Positions 15,008-21,764 of a stretch of DNA of 31,788 bases are shown piece after piece. The notes under the pieces are model-generated. The model did not search any database and was not told where the DNA came from. It worked only from the letters and a program-made list of their open reading frames with translations. The stretch covers positions 1 through 31,788 of the forward strand of contig NZ_CALADU010000249.1 of assembly GCF_937890665.1 (NCBI RefSeq), in the 5' to 3' direction. The position numbers were made by a program, and so were the translations under genes. Position 1 is the first letter of the stretch. Each line of letters opens with the position of its first letter. This stretch comes from an uncultured Subdoligranulum sp. (GTDB lineage: Bacteria > Bacillota_A > Clostridia > Oscillospirales > Ruminococcaceae).

Positions 15008-15063
15008 TGTATCTTATTGGGTTGAGTCCAAAAGGTTCTTGGCCGTCGCCGGCTCGCTCCGCC

Positions 15064-15759
15064 TTACCTTTGGCCGTAATACGCGTGGGGGCCGTGCTTG
15101 CGGCGATAATGCTTTTCCACCAGATAGTCCGGGGCCGGGGCGGCATCGGGGGCGATCTGCCGGGTCAGCAGGGCCATCCGGGCCACTTCCTCTAGGATTT
15201 GGGCGTTTTCCACCGCCTGCGCCGGGTCGCTGCCCCACGTAAAGGGGCCATGGCAGGCACAAAGCACGCCGGGCACCGCCATGGGGTCCAGCCCCCGGGT
15301 GCGGAAGGCTTCGGCCACCACCGTACCGGTGTGGGCCTCGTAGTCGGTCTCCACCTCCGCCGCGGTGAGCAGCCGGGTGCAGGGCACCGGCCCATAAAAA
15401 CTGTCGGCGTGGGTGGTGCCATAGCAGGGCAGGTCCTGCCCGGTCTGGGCCCATGCCGTAGCGTAGGTACTGTGGGTATGGACGATGCCCCCTACCGACG
15501 GGAACGCCTTATACAGCTCCAGATGGGTGGCCGTGTCGCTGGAGGGACGCAGCGTGCCTTCCACCAGATGACCGTCCAGATCCACCACCACCAGATTTTT
15601 CGGCGTCAGTTCCTCATACTCCACCCCGGACGGTTTGATGACCACCAACCCCGAGGCCCGGTCGATACCCGACACATTGCCCCAGGTCAGCAGCACCAGC
15701 CCCCGCTGGGGCAGCGCCCGGTTGGCCGCCCATACTTGGCGGCGCAGCTCTTCCAACAT
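15064..15759 (-). CDS. araD: L-ribulose-5-phosphate 4-epimerase
   Basis: The 231-residue protein is a class II aldolase-fold epimerase interconverting L-ribulose 5-phosphate and D-xylulose 5-phosphate. It has the length of E. coli AraD and matches it throughout: LTWGNVSGIDR, IKPSGVEYEELT, PSSDTATHLELYKAFP, GIVHTHS, GTTHADSFYG, CHGPFTWG and KHGPHAYYGQR. Zinc ligands are His94, His96 and His170, with phosphate-loop Asp75, catalytic Asp119 and the C-terminal tyrosine pair. AAAGGAG lies 9-10 nt before the ATG at 15759. SgbE and UlaF do the same reaction in diketogulonate and ascorbate catabolism, so proximity to the YiaK-like operon is suggestive. It is, however, on the opposite strand, 22 nt after the C39-like gene. 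Confidence 0.92.
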   Translation of the reverse strand: MLEELRRQVWAANRALPQRGLVLLTWGNVSGIDRASGLVVIKPSGVEYEELTPKNLVVVDLDGHLVEGTLRPSSDTATHLELYKAFPSVGGIVHTHSTYATAWAQTGQDLPCYGTTHADSFYGPVPCTRLLTAAEVETDYEAHTGTVVAEAFRTRGLDPMAVPGVLCACHGPFTWGSDPAQAVENAQILEEVARMALLTRQIAPDAAPAPDYLVEKHYRRKHGPHAYYGQR

Positions 15760-15781
15760 GCAGTGTTCTCCTTTGTTTCTA

Positions 15782-17095
15782 TCACAGCGTCACGTCGCCC
15801 ACGAGCATACTGCCCGCCGTGTCGATGGCGTAGACGGTGTATTTGTGATGTTCCCCCTCGGGGGTCATCCGCAGACCGCCCTCCTCCGGCTCTACAAAGT
15901 GGAAAGTCCGGTGGGCGGTGGTGGCATGGGGATGGTCGTCCGGCGTGCTCCACGCCAAAATCCCCCCGTTGGTGCAGAAATCATCCCCCAACAGGTGCAG
16001 TTCCCCGTTGCTGTACAGCCGATAGATACCCGGTGCCGTCGCTCCGGCGGGACGCACCCACACGCTGCCCCGCTGGGGTCCGGTGTGGCCGTCCTCCGGT
16101 GTGCGGGGGCGCATCAGCAGCGCCACATTGTCCCATGCCACAAGGAAATCATCCAGTTCCATCTCGGTCTCGGCGTCAAAATCCTGCTCGCCAGCCCACG
16201 GGTCGCAGAGCAGCACCCGGGCAACGCCGCCGCTGGTGGCAAAGCCCCGCACCGCCACAAAGCGGCGCTCCGGCCAGCCTTGGGCCACCTGTGCCGGGGT
16301 GGAATCCAGCGCCACCACCGCGCCGAAGCCCTGCCGGACCTCCTCCCGCAGGGTGCCCAATCCGCACCAGCACACCCAGGTGGGGAATCCCCAGCACCCG
16401 GCTGCCGCCGCCCCAAAACTCAGGTTGCGCAGATCTTTTTCGTCCGGTTCCCGCCAGTCCCGCAGCACTTGGGCAAATTCTTCGGGCAGGCGGTCGGCGC
16501 CCCAACGGTTGGTCAGGCTCACCAGACTGATGGCCAGATCCATCCACGGGCGCAGCGCTTGGGACCGCCGGGGCATCACATAGGGCATCAGGTGCAGCCG
16601 CCGGTTGATGGGCCGTCCCCGGGCCGGGATGACCCCCACGGCCCGCACACTGACCCCTAACAGCCGCACCGCCGGGGTCACTTTTTCTTGTTTGGTATAC
16701 AGGTAGATGCGCAGTTGTACCTGCGTAGCCCGCTTGCTGTCCAACCGCAGTTCATCCGGCTCCATCCGCAGGGCGCCCCGCTCCTGTGGGTGAACGCCCT
16801 CCCGGCGCAGGTGGGGGCTCCATTTGCCAAAGCCCACCCAAGCGGTCCAGTTGCCGTCCACCAGCACCCGGGCTTGCGCCTCCACCGCGGTGCCCGACGG
16901 CGAAACCGCGTTCCAGCTTACCCACAGCGCATCAAAGAGCGGCATGGGGATGGGGGCGCTGGTGTAACAGCCGTAGGGCACGTAACTGCCCTGTACCAGA
17001 TCCAGCACAATGCAGCCTCCGGCCACCGTCACGTTGTCCAGCTCGCCGCGCATGAACGCTTCCGTATCCCGCAGCAGCAGGGTATTTTTCTCCAT
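15782..17095 (-). CDS. C39-like peptidase-fold protein lacking the catalytic residues
   Basis: The 437-residue protein has an N-terminal region rich in beta strands (to about residue 190). The C-terminal half has the layout of a Gram-positive C39-like papain-fold domain: a helix after RPWMDLAISLVSLTNRWG, LPEEFAQVLRDW, LSFGAAAAGCWGFPTWVCWCG, LREEVRQGFGAVVALD, RRFVAVRGFATSGG and LLCDPWAG. In active members the first helix carries the nucleophile as C-x-P-T-S and the later strand begins G-H; here those positions read M-D-L-A and R-R-F. It is probably a pseudoenzyme. The ATG at 17095 has GAGAGGA about 10 nt upstream; a GTG frame opening at 17158 is less likely. No signal peptide is visible. It precedes araD by 22 nt. 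Confidence 0.6.
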   Translation of the reverse strand: MEKNTLLLRDTEAFMRGELDNVTVAGGCIVLDLVQGSYVPYGCYTSAPIPMPLFDALWVSWNAVSPSGTAVEAQARVLVDGNWTAWVGFGKWSPHLRREGVHPQERGALRMEPDELRLDSKRATQVQLRIYLYTKQEKVTPAVRLLGVSVRAVGVIPARGRPINRRLHLMPYVMPRRSQALRPWMDLAISLVSLTNRWGADRLPEEFAQVLRDWREPDEKDLRNLSFGAAAAGCWGFPTWVCWCGLGTLREEVRQGFGAVVALDSTPAQVAQGWPERRFVAVRGFATSGGVARVLLCDPWAGEQDFDAETEMELDDFLVAWDNVALLMRPRTPEDGHTGPQRGSVWVRPAGATAPGIYRLYSNGELHLLGDDFCTNGGILAWSTPDDHPHATTAHRTFHFVEPEEGGLRMTPEGEHHKYTVYAIDTAGSMLVGDVTL

Positions 17096-17140
17096 ACAGG
17101 CACCGTCCTCTCCCCTGACCGGTTCAGGAGTCTTTCTTAC

Positions 17141-17169
17141 ATGATACCGATTTTGCACAAGGTTTGCAA
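17141..17169 (-). promoter_or_regulatory. Sigma-A-type promoter of the C39-like/araD operon
   Basis: On the minus strand TTGCAA (17169-17164), 17 bp, TATCAT (17146-17141). The leader to the ATG at 17095 is about 40 nt. Confidence 0.65.
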
Positions 17170-17189
17170 GGCTGTGTTAAAATAAGTTT

Positions 17190-17218
17190 ACAAATCCTGC
17201 CGCGATTTGTGGTAGAAT
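17190..17218 (+). promoter_or_regulatory. Extended -10 promoter with embedded inverted repeat
   Basis: TGG-TAGAAT (TG at 17210-17211, -10 box 17213-17218) is an extended -10 element lacking a good -35 box. Directly upstream lies a perfect inverted repeat ACAAATC-N7-GATTTGT (17190-17210), covering the -35 and spacer, placed as an operator would be. It serves the gene starting at 17253. Confidence 0.5.
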
Positions 17219-17252
17219 AAAAGGAACGCAATCAAAAAGGAGTTGTCTTGCT

Positions 17253-17978
17253 ATGGCATGGGTCACCAAAAGCAGTGAGGAAACCTACACCCCCGAACCG
17301 GCGCCCCGGGAATACACCAAACAGGAAAAAGCCGCCAACTGGTGGCATTACCACAAATTTACGGTGCTGGTGGTGCTGATCGTACTGGGCATCGTGGGGT
17401 GGCTGCTCCACGATATGTTCGGCCGGGTCCAGCCGGATCTGGAGATCGGCTATGTGGGCACACAAGCGCTGCCCACCGAAACCGCAGAGGCCTTACAGAA
17501 CGCGCTGGTCCCCTATTGCAGCGACCGCAACGGGGATGGGCAGGTGGTGGTCCAGCTTAGCCAGTATCAGGTGGATTTTGCCACCGCCGAAAGCGCCAAC
17601 CCCTACGCCCAGTTGGCAGGCACCACCCAACTGACCGCCGCCCTGACCGCCGGCAGCGACACCTACCTGTTCTTGCTGGAAGACCCGGCTGCCTTCCAGA
17701 GCCAGACGCAATCGCTGCAATACACCGACGGCACCCTGCCCGACGAAGCCCATCTGAATGACTGGCAGAAGATGGTCTACCGCTGGGGGGATTGCCCGGT
17801 GCTGGCCGGACTGACGCTGGAGAGTGACGGCGACACCGGAACCAGCCATCAGGACCTGCTGGACGGGCTGTACATCGGCTGCCGGGGCAACTGGGAGAAG
17901 GATGTACCGGAATCCTACACCGCCGACACGGCACTGTGGGCGGTGCTGACCGCCGGTGCCACCCCGGTGGAGGACTAA
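17253..17978 (+). CDS. Membrane-anchored hypothetical protein
   Basis: The 241-residue protein has a charged cytoplasmic N-terminus of about 33 residues, a single membrane segment (about 36-54, FTVLVVLIVLGIVGWLL) and an extracytoplasmic domain of about 185 residues. I recognise no family or catalytic motif. Two cysteines (in PYCSDRNGDG and WGDCPV) and a third (IGCRGNW) could form a disulphide outside the cell. AAAAAGGAG precedes the ATG by 10 nt. A 56-codon gene starts 4 nt after its stop, so the two are co-translated. Function unknown. Confidence 0.8.
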   Translation: MAWVTKSSEETYTPEPAPREYTKQEKAANWWHYHKFTVLVVLIVLGIVGWLLHDMFGRVQPDLEIGYVGTQALPTETAEALQNALVPYCSDRNGDGQVVVQLSQYQVDFATAESANPYAQLAGTTQLTAALTAGSDTYLFLLEDPAAFQSQTQSLQYTDGTLPDEAHLNDWQKMVYRWGDCPVLAGLTLESDGDTGTSHQDLLDGLYIGCRGNWEKDVPESYTADTALWAVLTAGATPVED

Positions 17979-17981
17979 GCC

Positions 17982-18152
17982 ATGCGCACGACCCCCAAAT
18001 TGCAAGCCTATCTGCGGCGGCTGCGCAAACCCACGCCTCCTCCGCCCCCCAAGACACCGCTGCCCGACAACCCCTATCACCGCTGCTTTACCGCCAACCG
18101 CAGCTTTGAGGAGCTGGCCGCCCGTCGGCAGTCCCCCAAGGAAGAGCGGTAA
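17982..18152 (+). CDS. Small proline-rich basic protein, 56 residues
   Basis: The frame starts at ATG 17982, 4 nt after the preceding stop, with GGAGGA 7 nt upstream, and ends at TAA 18150-18152. The product starts MRTTPKLQAYLRRLRKP, then a run of seven prolines and threonine (PTPPPPPK), and ends with SFEELAARRQSPKEER. It has a basic N-terminus and no membrane segment. Translational coupling to the membrane protein and the terminator 19 nt after its stop support a real gene. It might be a cytoplasmic partner of the upstream protein. No family recognised. Confidence 0.65.
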   Translation: MRTTPKLQAYLRRLRKPTPPPPPKTPLPDNPYHRCFTANRSFEELAARRQSPKEER

Positions 18153-18170
18153 TTCCCTTTGCCATTTCGG

Positions 18171-18208
18171 CGCCCGCCCTGTTTCGGCAGTTTTGGCGGG
18201 CGTTTTTT
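18171..18208 (+). terminator. Rho-independent terminator after the 56-residue gene
   Basis: An 8-bp stem CGCCCGCC/GGCGGGCG (18171-18178 with 18195-18202), a 16-nt loop, then six T (18203-18208). Confidence 0.75.
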
Positions 18209-18257
18209 GATAGGATGGTCCCGTATTCACTTTTTACTTAGGGAAGGGACCTTTTGT

Positions 18258-18911
18258 ATGCTGCAAACTTTGGAACGAACCACCACCTTTGAGGCCCGGA
18301 TGCTGCTGCCCACCGACGGGGAGGCACTGCGGGCACTGTGCGGCCCCGCCGGGCTGCCCCAACTGCCCGCCGCTGCCCTGCCCGCCGCCCTGCAAAGCGG
18401 CCAGATTTTAGGGGATTACGGGGGCAGCGCCACCCTGCAAGCCGCGGCAGCGCTGCTGCCCCTGTATTCCGACGCAATCCTGCCTGCCAGTCTGCGGGCC
18501 GCCGGCTACGGCGCCGACGGACAGGGCGCGGTACTGACCGAGCCGCTGCTGGCTGACCACTACCCCCAACTGCGGCAATTTTTGCGCACCGCGCTGCGGC
18601 TGGCCACGGCGCGGTATGCCAGCTACCATGTATGGGCAGTCCAGCCGCTGGACCCCGATGCCCTGCCCCAGAGCGAGGACCTGTGTGCCCAGTACCTTTC
18701 CGCCGGGCTGACGCTGCGGGCGGTGCGCCCCATGGCTGGGGCCAACATGCTGGTCTTTTCGGCCCGGGGGCTGCCCCATTGGCGGGACCCTTACCGCCGC
18801 CTGCACCTAGACGACCCCGCCCTGCCCCGCATGCTGGAACGGGGCTACGCGGTGGGGGATTTCAGTTGGGGACCGCAGGGCATGGAGCTGATCCTGCGCA
18901 ACGCCTCTTAA
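18258..18911 (+). CDS. Hypothetical protein, possible GNAT-fold
   Basis: The 217-residue alanine- and leucine-rich protein has no clear signature. The order of elements is reminiscent of GNAT acetyltransferases: an N-terminal R-M-L-L-P-T-D-G-E-A-L strand and helix, a central EPLLADHYPQLRQFLRTALRLATAR segment where the acetyl-CoA helix would be, then a strand and SEDLCAQYLSAGLTLRAVRPM resembling the final helix-strand. The R/Q-x-x-G-x-G/A acetyl-CoA loop is missing, so activity is doubtful. The ATG at 18258 has GGAAGGGA about 9 nt upstream. It is a single-gene unit between two terminators. Existence is well supported; the fold is a guess. Confidence 0.65.
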   Translation: MLQTLERTTTFEARMLLPTDGEALRALCGPAGLPQLPAAALPAALQSGQILGDYGGSATLQAAAALLPLYSDAILPASLRAAGYGADGQGAVLTEPLLADHYPQLRQFLRTALRLATARYASYHVWAVQPLDPDALPQSEDLCAQYLSAGLTLRAVRPMAGANMLVFSARGLPHWRDPYRRLHLDDPALPRMLERGYAVGDFSWGPQGMELILRNAS

Positions 18912-18915
18912 GTTC

Positions 18916-18955
18916 AAAAAACCGGGCGTACCCGTACGGGTACGCCCGGTTTTTT
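18916..18955. terminator. 40-nt perfect palindromic bidirectional terminator
   Basis: Six A, a 14-bp GC-rich arm, its exact complement and six T form a perfect 40-nt palindrome centred on CCCGTACGGG. It ends both the plus-strand hypothetical gene and the minus-strand LysR gene. The LysR stop codon (18956-18954) overlaps its edge. Confidence 0.9.
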
Positions 18956-19835
18956 ATGCCTTGGGAAATTCCGCCAAAAACTCTTTCACATACTCGTCCT
19001 TGCCCTGTTTGCGGCAGGCCACGCCGAAGGTCAGGCCGCTGCTGCCCGGTTCAAAGGGACGGCGCACCAGGGTAGCGGGCAAGTCCTGCGTATAAAATTC
19101 CGGAAAGAGCGCCACCCCGTAGCCGCATTCGGCCAACAGGATGCCCGCCCGGTCACTTTCGCAGTGGATGTCCATATGGTTGAGGCTGTGCTCGATGATC
19201 CAGTCCCGCAGGCGGTTGGACTGCTCAAAGGGCACCAGTTTGGGATGCAGGGTCAGCAGCCGCTGTGCCTGCAAGTCGGCAAAGCGCAGGGTCTCTTTCT
19301 CTGCCAAGGGGGAGTCCGCCAGCACCACCGCATAGAGCATGGCTTCCGCCACCGGATGGAACTCACAGTTGGGCAGTTTGCGGATCATATTGCGGGTGCA
19401 GAGCATAATATCCAACTGCTCGGCCTCAAACATCTTTTTTAGGCTGAAATAGTCCTGCATATGCAGGATGGGGTTGAACCCCGCATGCCGCCGCCCCATG
19501 GCCCGCAGCGGCGGTTTGAGGTACTGCAATTCGGTGCTGCTGGTGCAGCCGATGTGGAAAAGACGCACCGCCGTGTGGGCGGCGTCGTGCATCTTCTTTT
19601 GGGCGATCTCGATCTTGGCCAAAATCTCCTTTGCGTCGTTGTAAAAGCCCTGCCCCGCCTCGGTCAGGCGCACCATCTTGGAATTGCGGATGAGCAGCAC
19701 TGTGCCCAGCTCCGCTTCCAGCGTTTGGATGTGGTGGGTCACGGTGGGCGGCGACAGAAACAACTCCTCGGCCGCTTTGGTAAAGTTCAGCCGGTCCGCC
19801 ACGCAGACAAAGCACAGCAGTTGTTGGGTATTCAT
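18954..19835 (-). CDS. LysR-family transcriptional regulator
   Basis: The 293-residue protein has the usual LysR length. The N-terminal helix-turn-helix is at residues 1-60 (MNTQQLLCFVCVADRLNFTKAAEELFLSPPTVTHHIQTLEAELG, read in parts), followed by a linker helix and a two-lobed effector-binding domain. The ATG at 19835 has GGAGG about 10 nt upstream; a frame opening seven codons earlier lacks a ribosome binding site. It diverges from the ABC exporter pair, with a LysR-type dyad in between, so it most likely activates or represses that exporter and represses itself. The effector is unknown. Confidence 0.92.
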   Translation of the reverse strand: MNTQQLLCFVCVADRLNFTKAAEELFLSPPTVTHHIQTLEAELGTVLLIRNSKMVRLTEAGQGFYNDAKEILAKIEIAQKKMHDAAHTAVRLFHIGCTSSTELQYLKPPLRAMGRRHAGFNPILHMQDYFSLKKMFEAEQLDIMLCTRNMIRKLPNCEFHPVAEAMLYAVVLADSPLAEKETLRFADLQAQRLLTLHPKLVPFEQSNRLRDWIIEHSLNHMDIHCESDRAGILLAECGYGVALFPEFYTQDLPATLVRRPFEPGSSGLTFGVACRKQGKDEYVKEFLAEFPKA

Positions 19836-19867
19836 ATCTTTCTTCCTCCCCCGCATAGGATACTCCC

Positions 19868-19896
19868 AGTATACACCACCTTTTTATTTTTTGCAA
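19868..19896 (-). promoter_or_regulatory. Sigma-A-type promoter of the LysR gene
   Basis: On the minus strand TTGCAA (19896-19891), 17 bp, TATACT (19873-19868). The dyad at 19904-19925 lies just upstream of this -35 box. Confidence 0.7.
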
Positions 19897-19903
19897 TGTA
19901 TCA

Positions 19904-19925
19904 TTCGATGTTTGCTAACGTCGAA
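19904..19925. promoter_or_regulatory. LysR-type operator dyad
   Basis: TTCGATGTT-N4-AACGTCGAA is a 22-bp interrupted inverted repeat with 8 of 9 paired positions, containing the T-N11-A spacing typical of LysR sites. It lies about -70 to -49 relative to the predicted exporter transcript start and just above the LysR -35 box, the usual place for dual auto-regulation and divergent control. Confidence 0.65.
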
Positions 19926-19938
19926 CAATGTTTTGAAA

Positions 19939-19967
19939 TTCTCAATCTTCACAGAAGATGCTATAAT
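19939..19967 (+). promoter_or_regulatory. Extended -10 promoter of the ABC exporter operon
   Basis: A consensus TATAAT (19962-19967) is preceded by TGC, giving an extended -10 element. The -35 region TTCTCA (19939-19944) is poor, as expected for a promoter that depends on an activator bound at 19904-19925. Confidence 0.65.
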
Positions 19968-20010
19968 TTTCTACCGAAGAGAGAACCTTTTCCCAAAGGA
20001 GTGAAGAAAG

Positions 20011-21750
20011 TTGAAAACGGTTTTACAGCAACTCAAGCAATACAAGCGCGATGTCTGGTGCTGCATCGGGTTCACCGCGCTGGAAGTGGTGATGGAGATT
20101 CTGCTTCCCTTCGTCACAGCCCGCATTATTGATGACGGCCTGCAAGCCGCCAACTTGGGCGTCGTCTATCGCTACGGTGCCCTGATGGTCTGCATGGCGC
20201 TGGTCAGCTTGGCCTGCGGCGCACTGGCAGGCCGCAGCGCGGCGGCGGCTTCGTCGGGGTTGGCCGCCAACCTGCGGGAATCCATCTACGCCAAGATCCA
20301 GACCTTTTCCTTTTCCAACATCGACAAGTTCAGCGTGCCCGGTCTGGTGACCCGGATGACCACCGACATTACCAACGTGCAGAACGCCTTTATGATGGTC
20401 ATTCGTGTGGCGGTGCGCAGCCCCCTGACGCTGGTCTTCAGCTACGCCATGTGCCTGTACATCAGCCCCCGGCTCAGCGCCATGTTTCTCATCGCGGTGG
20501 TCTTTCTGGTGGCGGTCATCGGCAGCATCATGGTGGTGACGCTGCGCATCTTCAACGAGGTGTTCCAGAAATACGATGACCTGAACGCCAGCGTGCAGGA
20601 GAATGTTTCCGCCATCCGGGTGGTCAAGGCCTTCGTGCGGGAACCCTACGAGAACCACAAGTTCAGCACCGCCTCCCGCAACCTCTACCGCCTCTTTGTC
20701 AAAGCGGAAGGCCTGCTGGCTTTCAACAACCCGGCCATGATGGTTTCGGTGTATTTCTGCATCATCTCGGTGTCGTGGCTGGGCGCCAAATTCATTGTGG
20801 GCGGCAGCATGACCACCGGTGACCTGACCAGCTTGTTCAGCTACATCATGTCTTTGCTGATGAGCCTGATGATGCTCTCCATGGTGGTGGTCATGATCAG
20901 CATGTCGCTGGCCAGCATCCGCCGTATCAGCGAAGTGCTGGTCGAGTCCCCCGACCTGACCAATCCCGCCGACCCCATCACCGAAGTGGCGGACGGCAGC
21001 ATCGACTTCGACCATGTGAACTTTTCCTACAAACACGGCAGCGGCAAAAATGCCCTGACCGACATCGACCTGCACATCCATTCGGGCGAAACCATCGGCG
21101 TCATCGGCGGTACCGGCTCGGGCAAGTCCAGCTTAGTGAACCTGATCTGCCGTCTCTACGATGTGGACGAAGGCACCGTCAAGGTGGGCGGCGTGGACGT
21201 GCGCCGCTACGACATGGACGCGCTGCGCAATCAGGTATCGGTGGTGCTGCAGAAGAACACCCTGTTTTCCGGTTCGATCCTTGACAACCTGCGGTGGGGC
21301 AACCCCAACGCCACCGACGAAGAGTGCATCGCCGCCTGCAAGGCAGCCTGTGCCGATGAGTTCATCGACCGGATGCCCGACGGCTACCACACCCACATCG
21401 AGCGGGGCGGCGCCAACGTGTCGGGCGGTCAAAAGCAGCGGCTCTGCATTGCCCGTGCCCTGCTGAAGAAACCCAAGGTACTGATTTTGGACGACTCCAC
21501 CAGTGCCGTGGACACCGCCACCGATGCCAAGATCCGGGACGCCTTTGCCAAGACCATTCCCGGCACAACGAAGATCATCATTGCCCAGCGAATTTCCAGC
21601 GTGGAGCACGCCGACCGCATTCTGGTGCTGGACGGCGGCAAGATCAACGCCTTTGATACCCACGAAAACCTGCTCAAGACCAATGCCATCTATCAGGAGA
21701 TCTACGAGTCGCAGGTCAAGGGCGGCGGCGACTTCGACCAGCCGGCCTGA
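20011..21750 (+). CDS. ABC exporter half-transporter, permease-ATPase fusion (subunit 1)
   Basis: The 579-residue protein has about six membrane helices in the first 310 residues, then a nucleotide-binding domain. Walker A GGTGSGKSS is at about 366-374 and the signature VSGGQ near 470. Walker B is LILDD (Asp494-Asp495), with aspartate in place of the catalytic glutamate, then STSAVD and a switch-region IIAQR in place of the usual histidine. These changes mark the degenerate ATP site of heterodimeric exporters of the TM287/288 or BmrCD type, which pump drugs, lipids or peptides. The start is TTG at 20011 with AAAGGAG 9 nt upstream. It is 14 nt before the partner gene. The substrate is unknown. 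Confidence 0.9.
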   Translation: MKTVLQQLKQYKRDVWCCIGFTALEVVMEILLPFVTARIIDDGLQAANLGVVYRYGALMVCMALVSLACGALAGRSAAAASSGLAANLRESIYAKIQTFSFSNIDKFSVPGLVTRMTTDITNVQNAFMMVIRVAVRSPLTLVFSYAMCLYISPRLSAMFLIAVVFLVAVIGSIMVVTLRIFNEVFQKYDDLNASVQENVSAIRVVKAFVREPYENHKFSTASRNLYRLFVKAEGLLAFNNPAMMVSVYFCIISVSWLGAKFIVGGSMTTGDLTSLFSYIMSLLMSLMMLSMVVVMISMSLASIRRISEVLVESPDLTNPADPITEVADGSIDFDHVNFSYKHGSGKNALTDIDLHIHSGETIGVIGGTGSGKSSLVNLICRLYDVDEGTVKVGGVDVRRYDMDALRNQVSVVLQKNTLFSGSILDNLRWGNPNATDEECIAACKAACADEFIDRMPDGYHTHIERGGANVSGGQKQRLCIARALLKKPKVLILDDSTSAVDTATDAKIRDAFAKTIPGTTKIIIAQRISSVEHADRILVLDGGKINAFDTHENLLKTNAIYQEIYESQVKGGGDFDQPA

Positions 21751-21764
21751 AAGGAGGAAGTTTC

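Noticed and set aside
11168..15146. Two very long minus-strand frames (619 and 775 codons) across the diketogulonate-reductase operon
   Set aside because: They lie opposite five genes with clear motifs and ribosome binding sites, cross gene boundaries and match no family.
15199..16660. Plus-strand frames of 443 and 341 codons over araD and the C39-like gene
   Set aside because: Proline-, arginine- and histidine-rich translations with no motif, opposite genes with ribosome binding sites and a good promoter.
19857..20010. Small peptide frames in the LysR-exporter intergenic region
   Set aside because: They lack ribosome binding sites and overlap the promoters and the LysR-type dyad.
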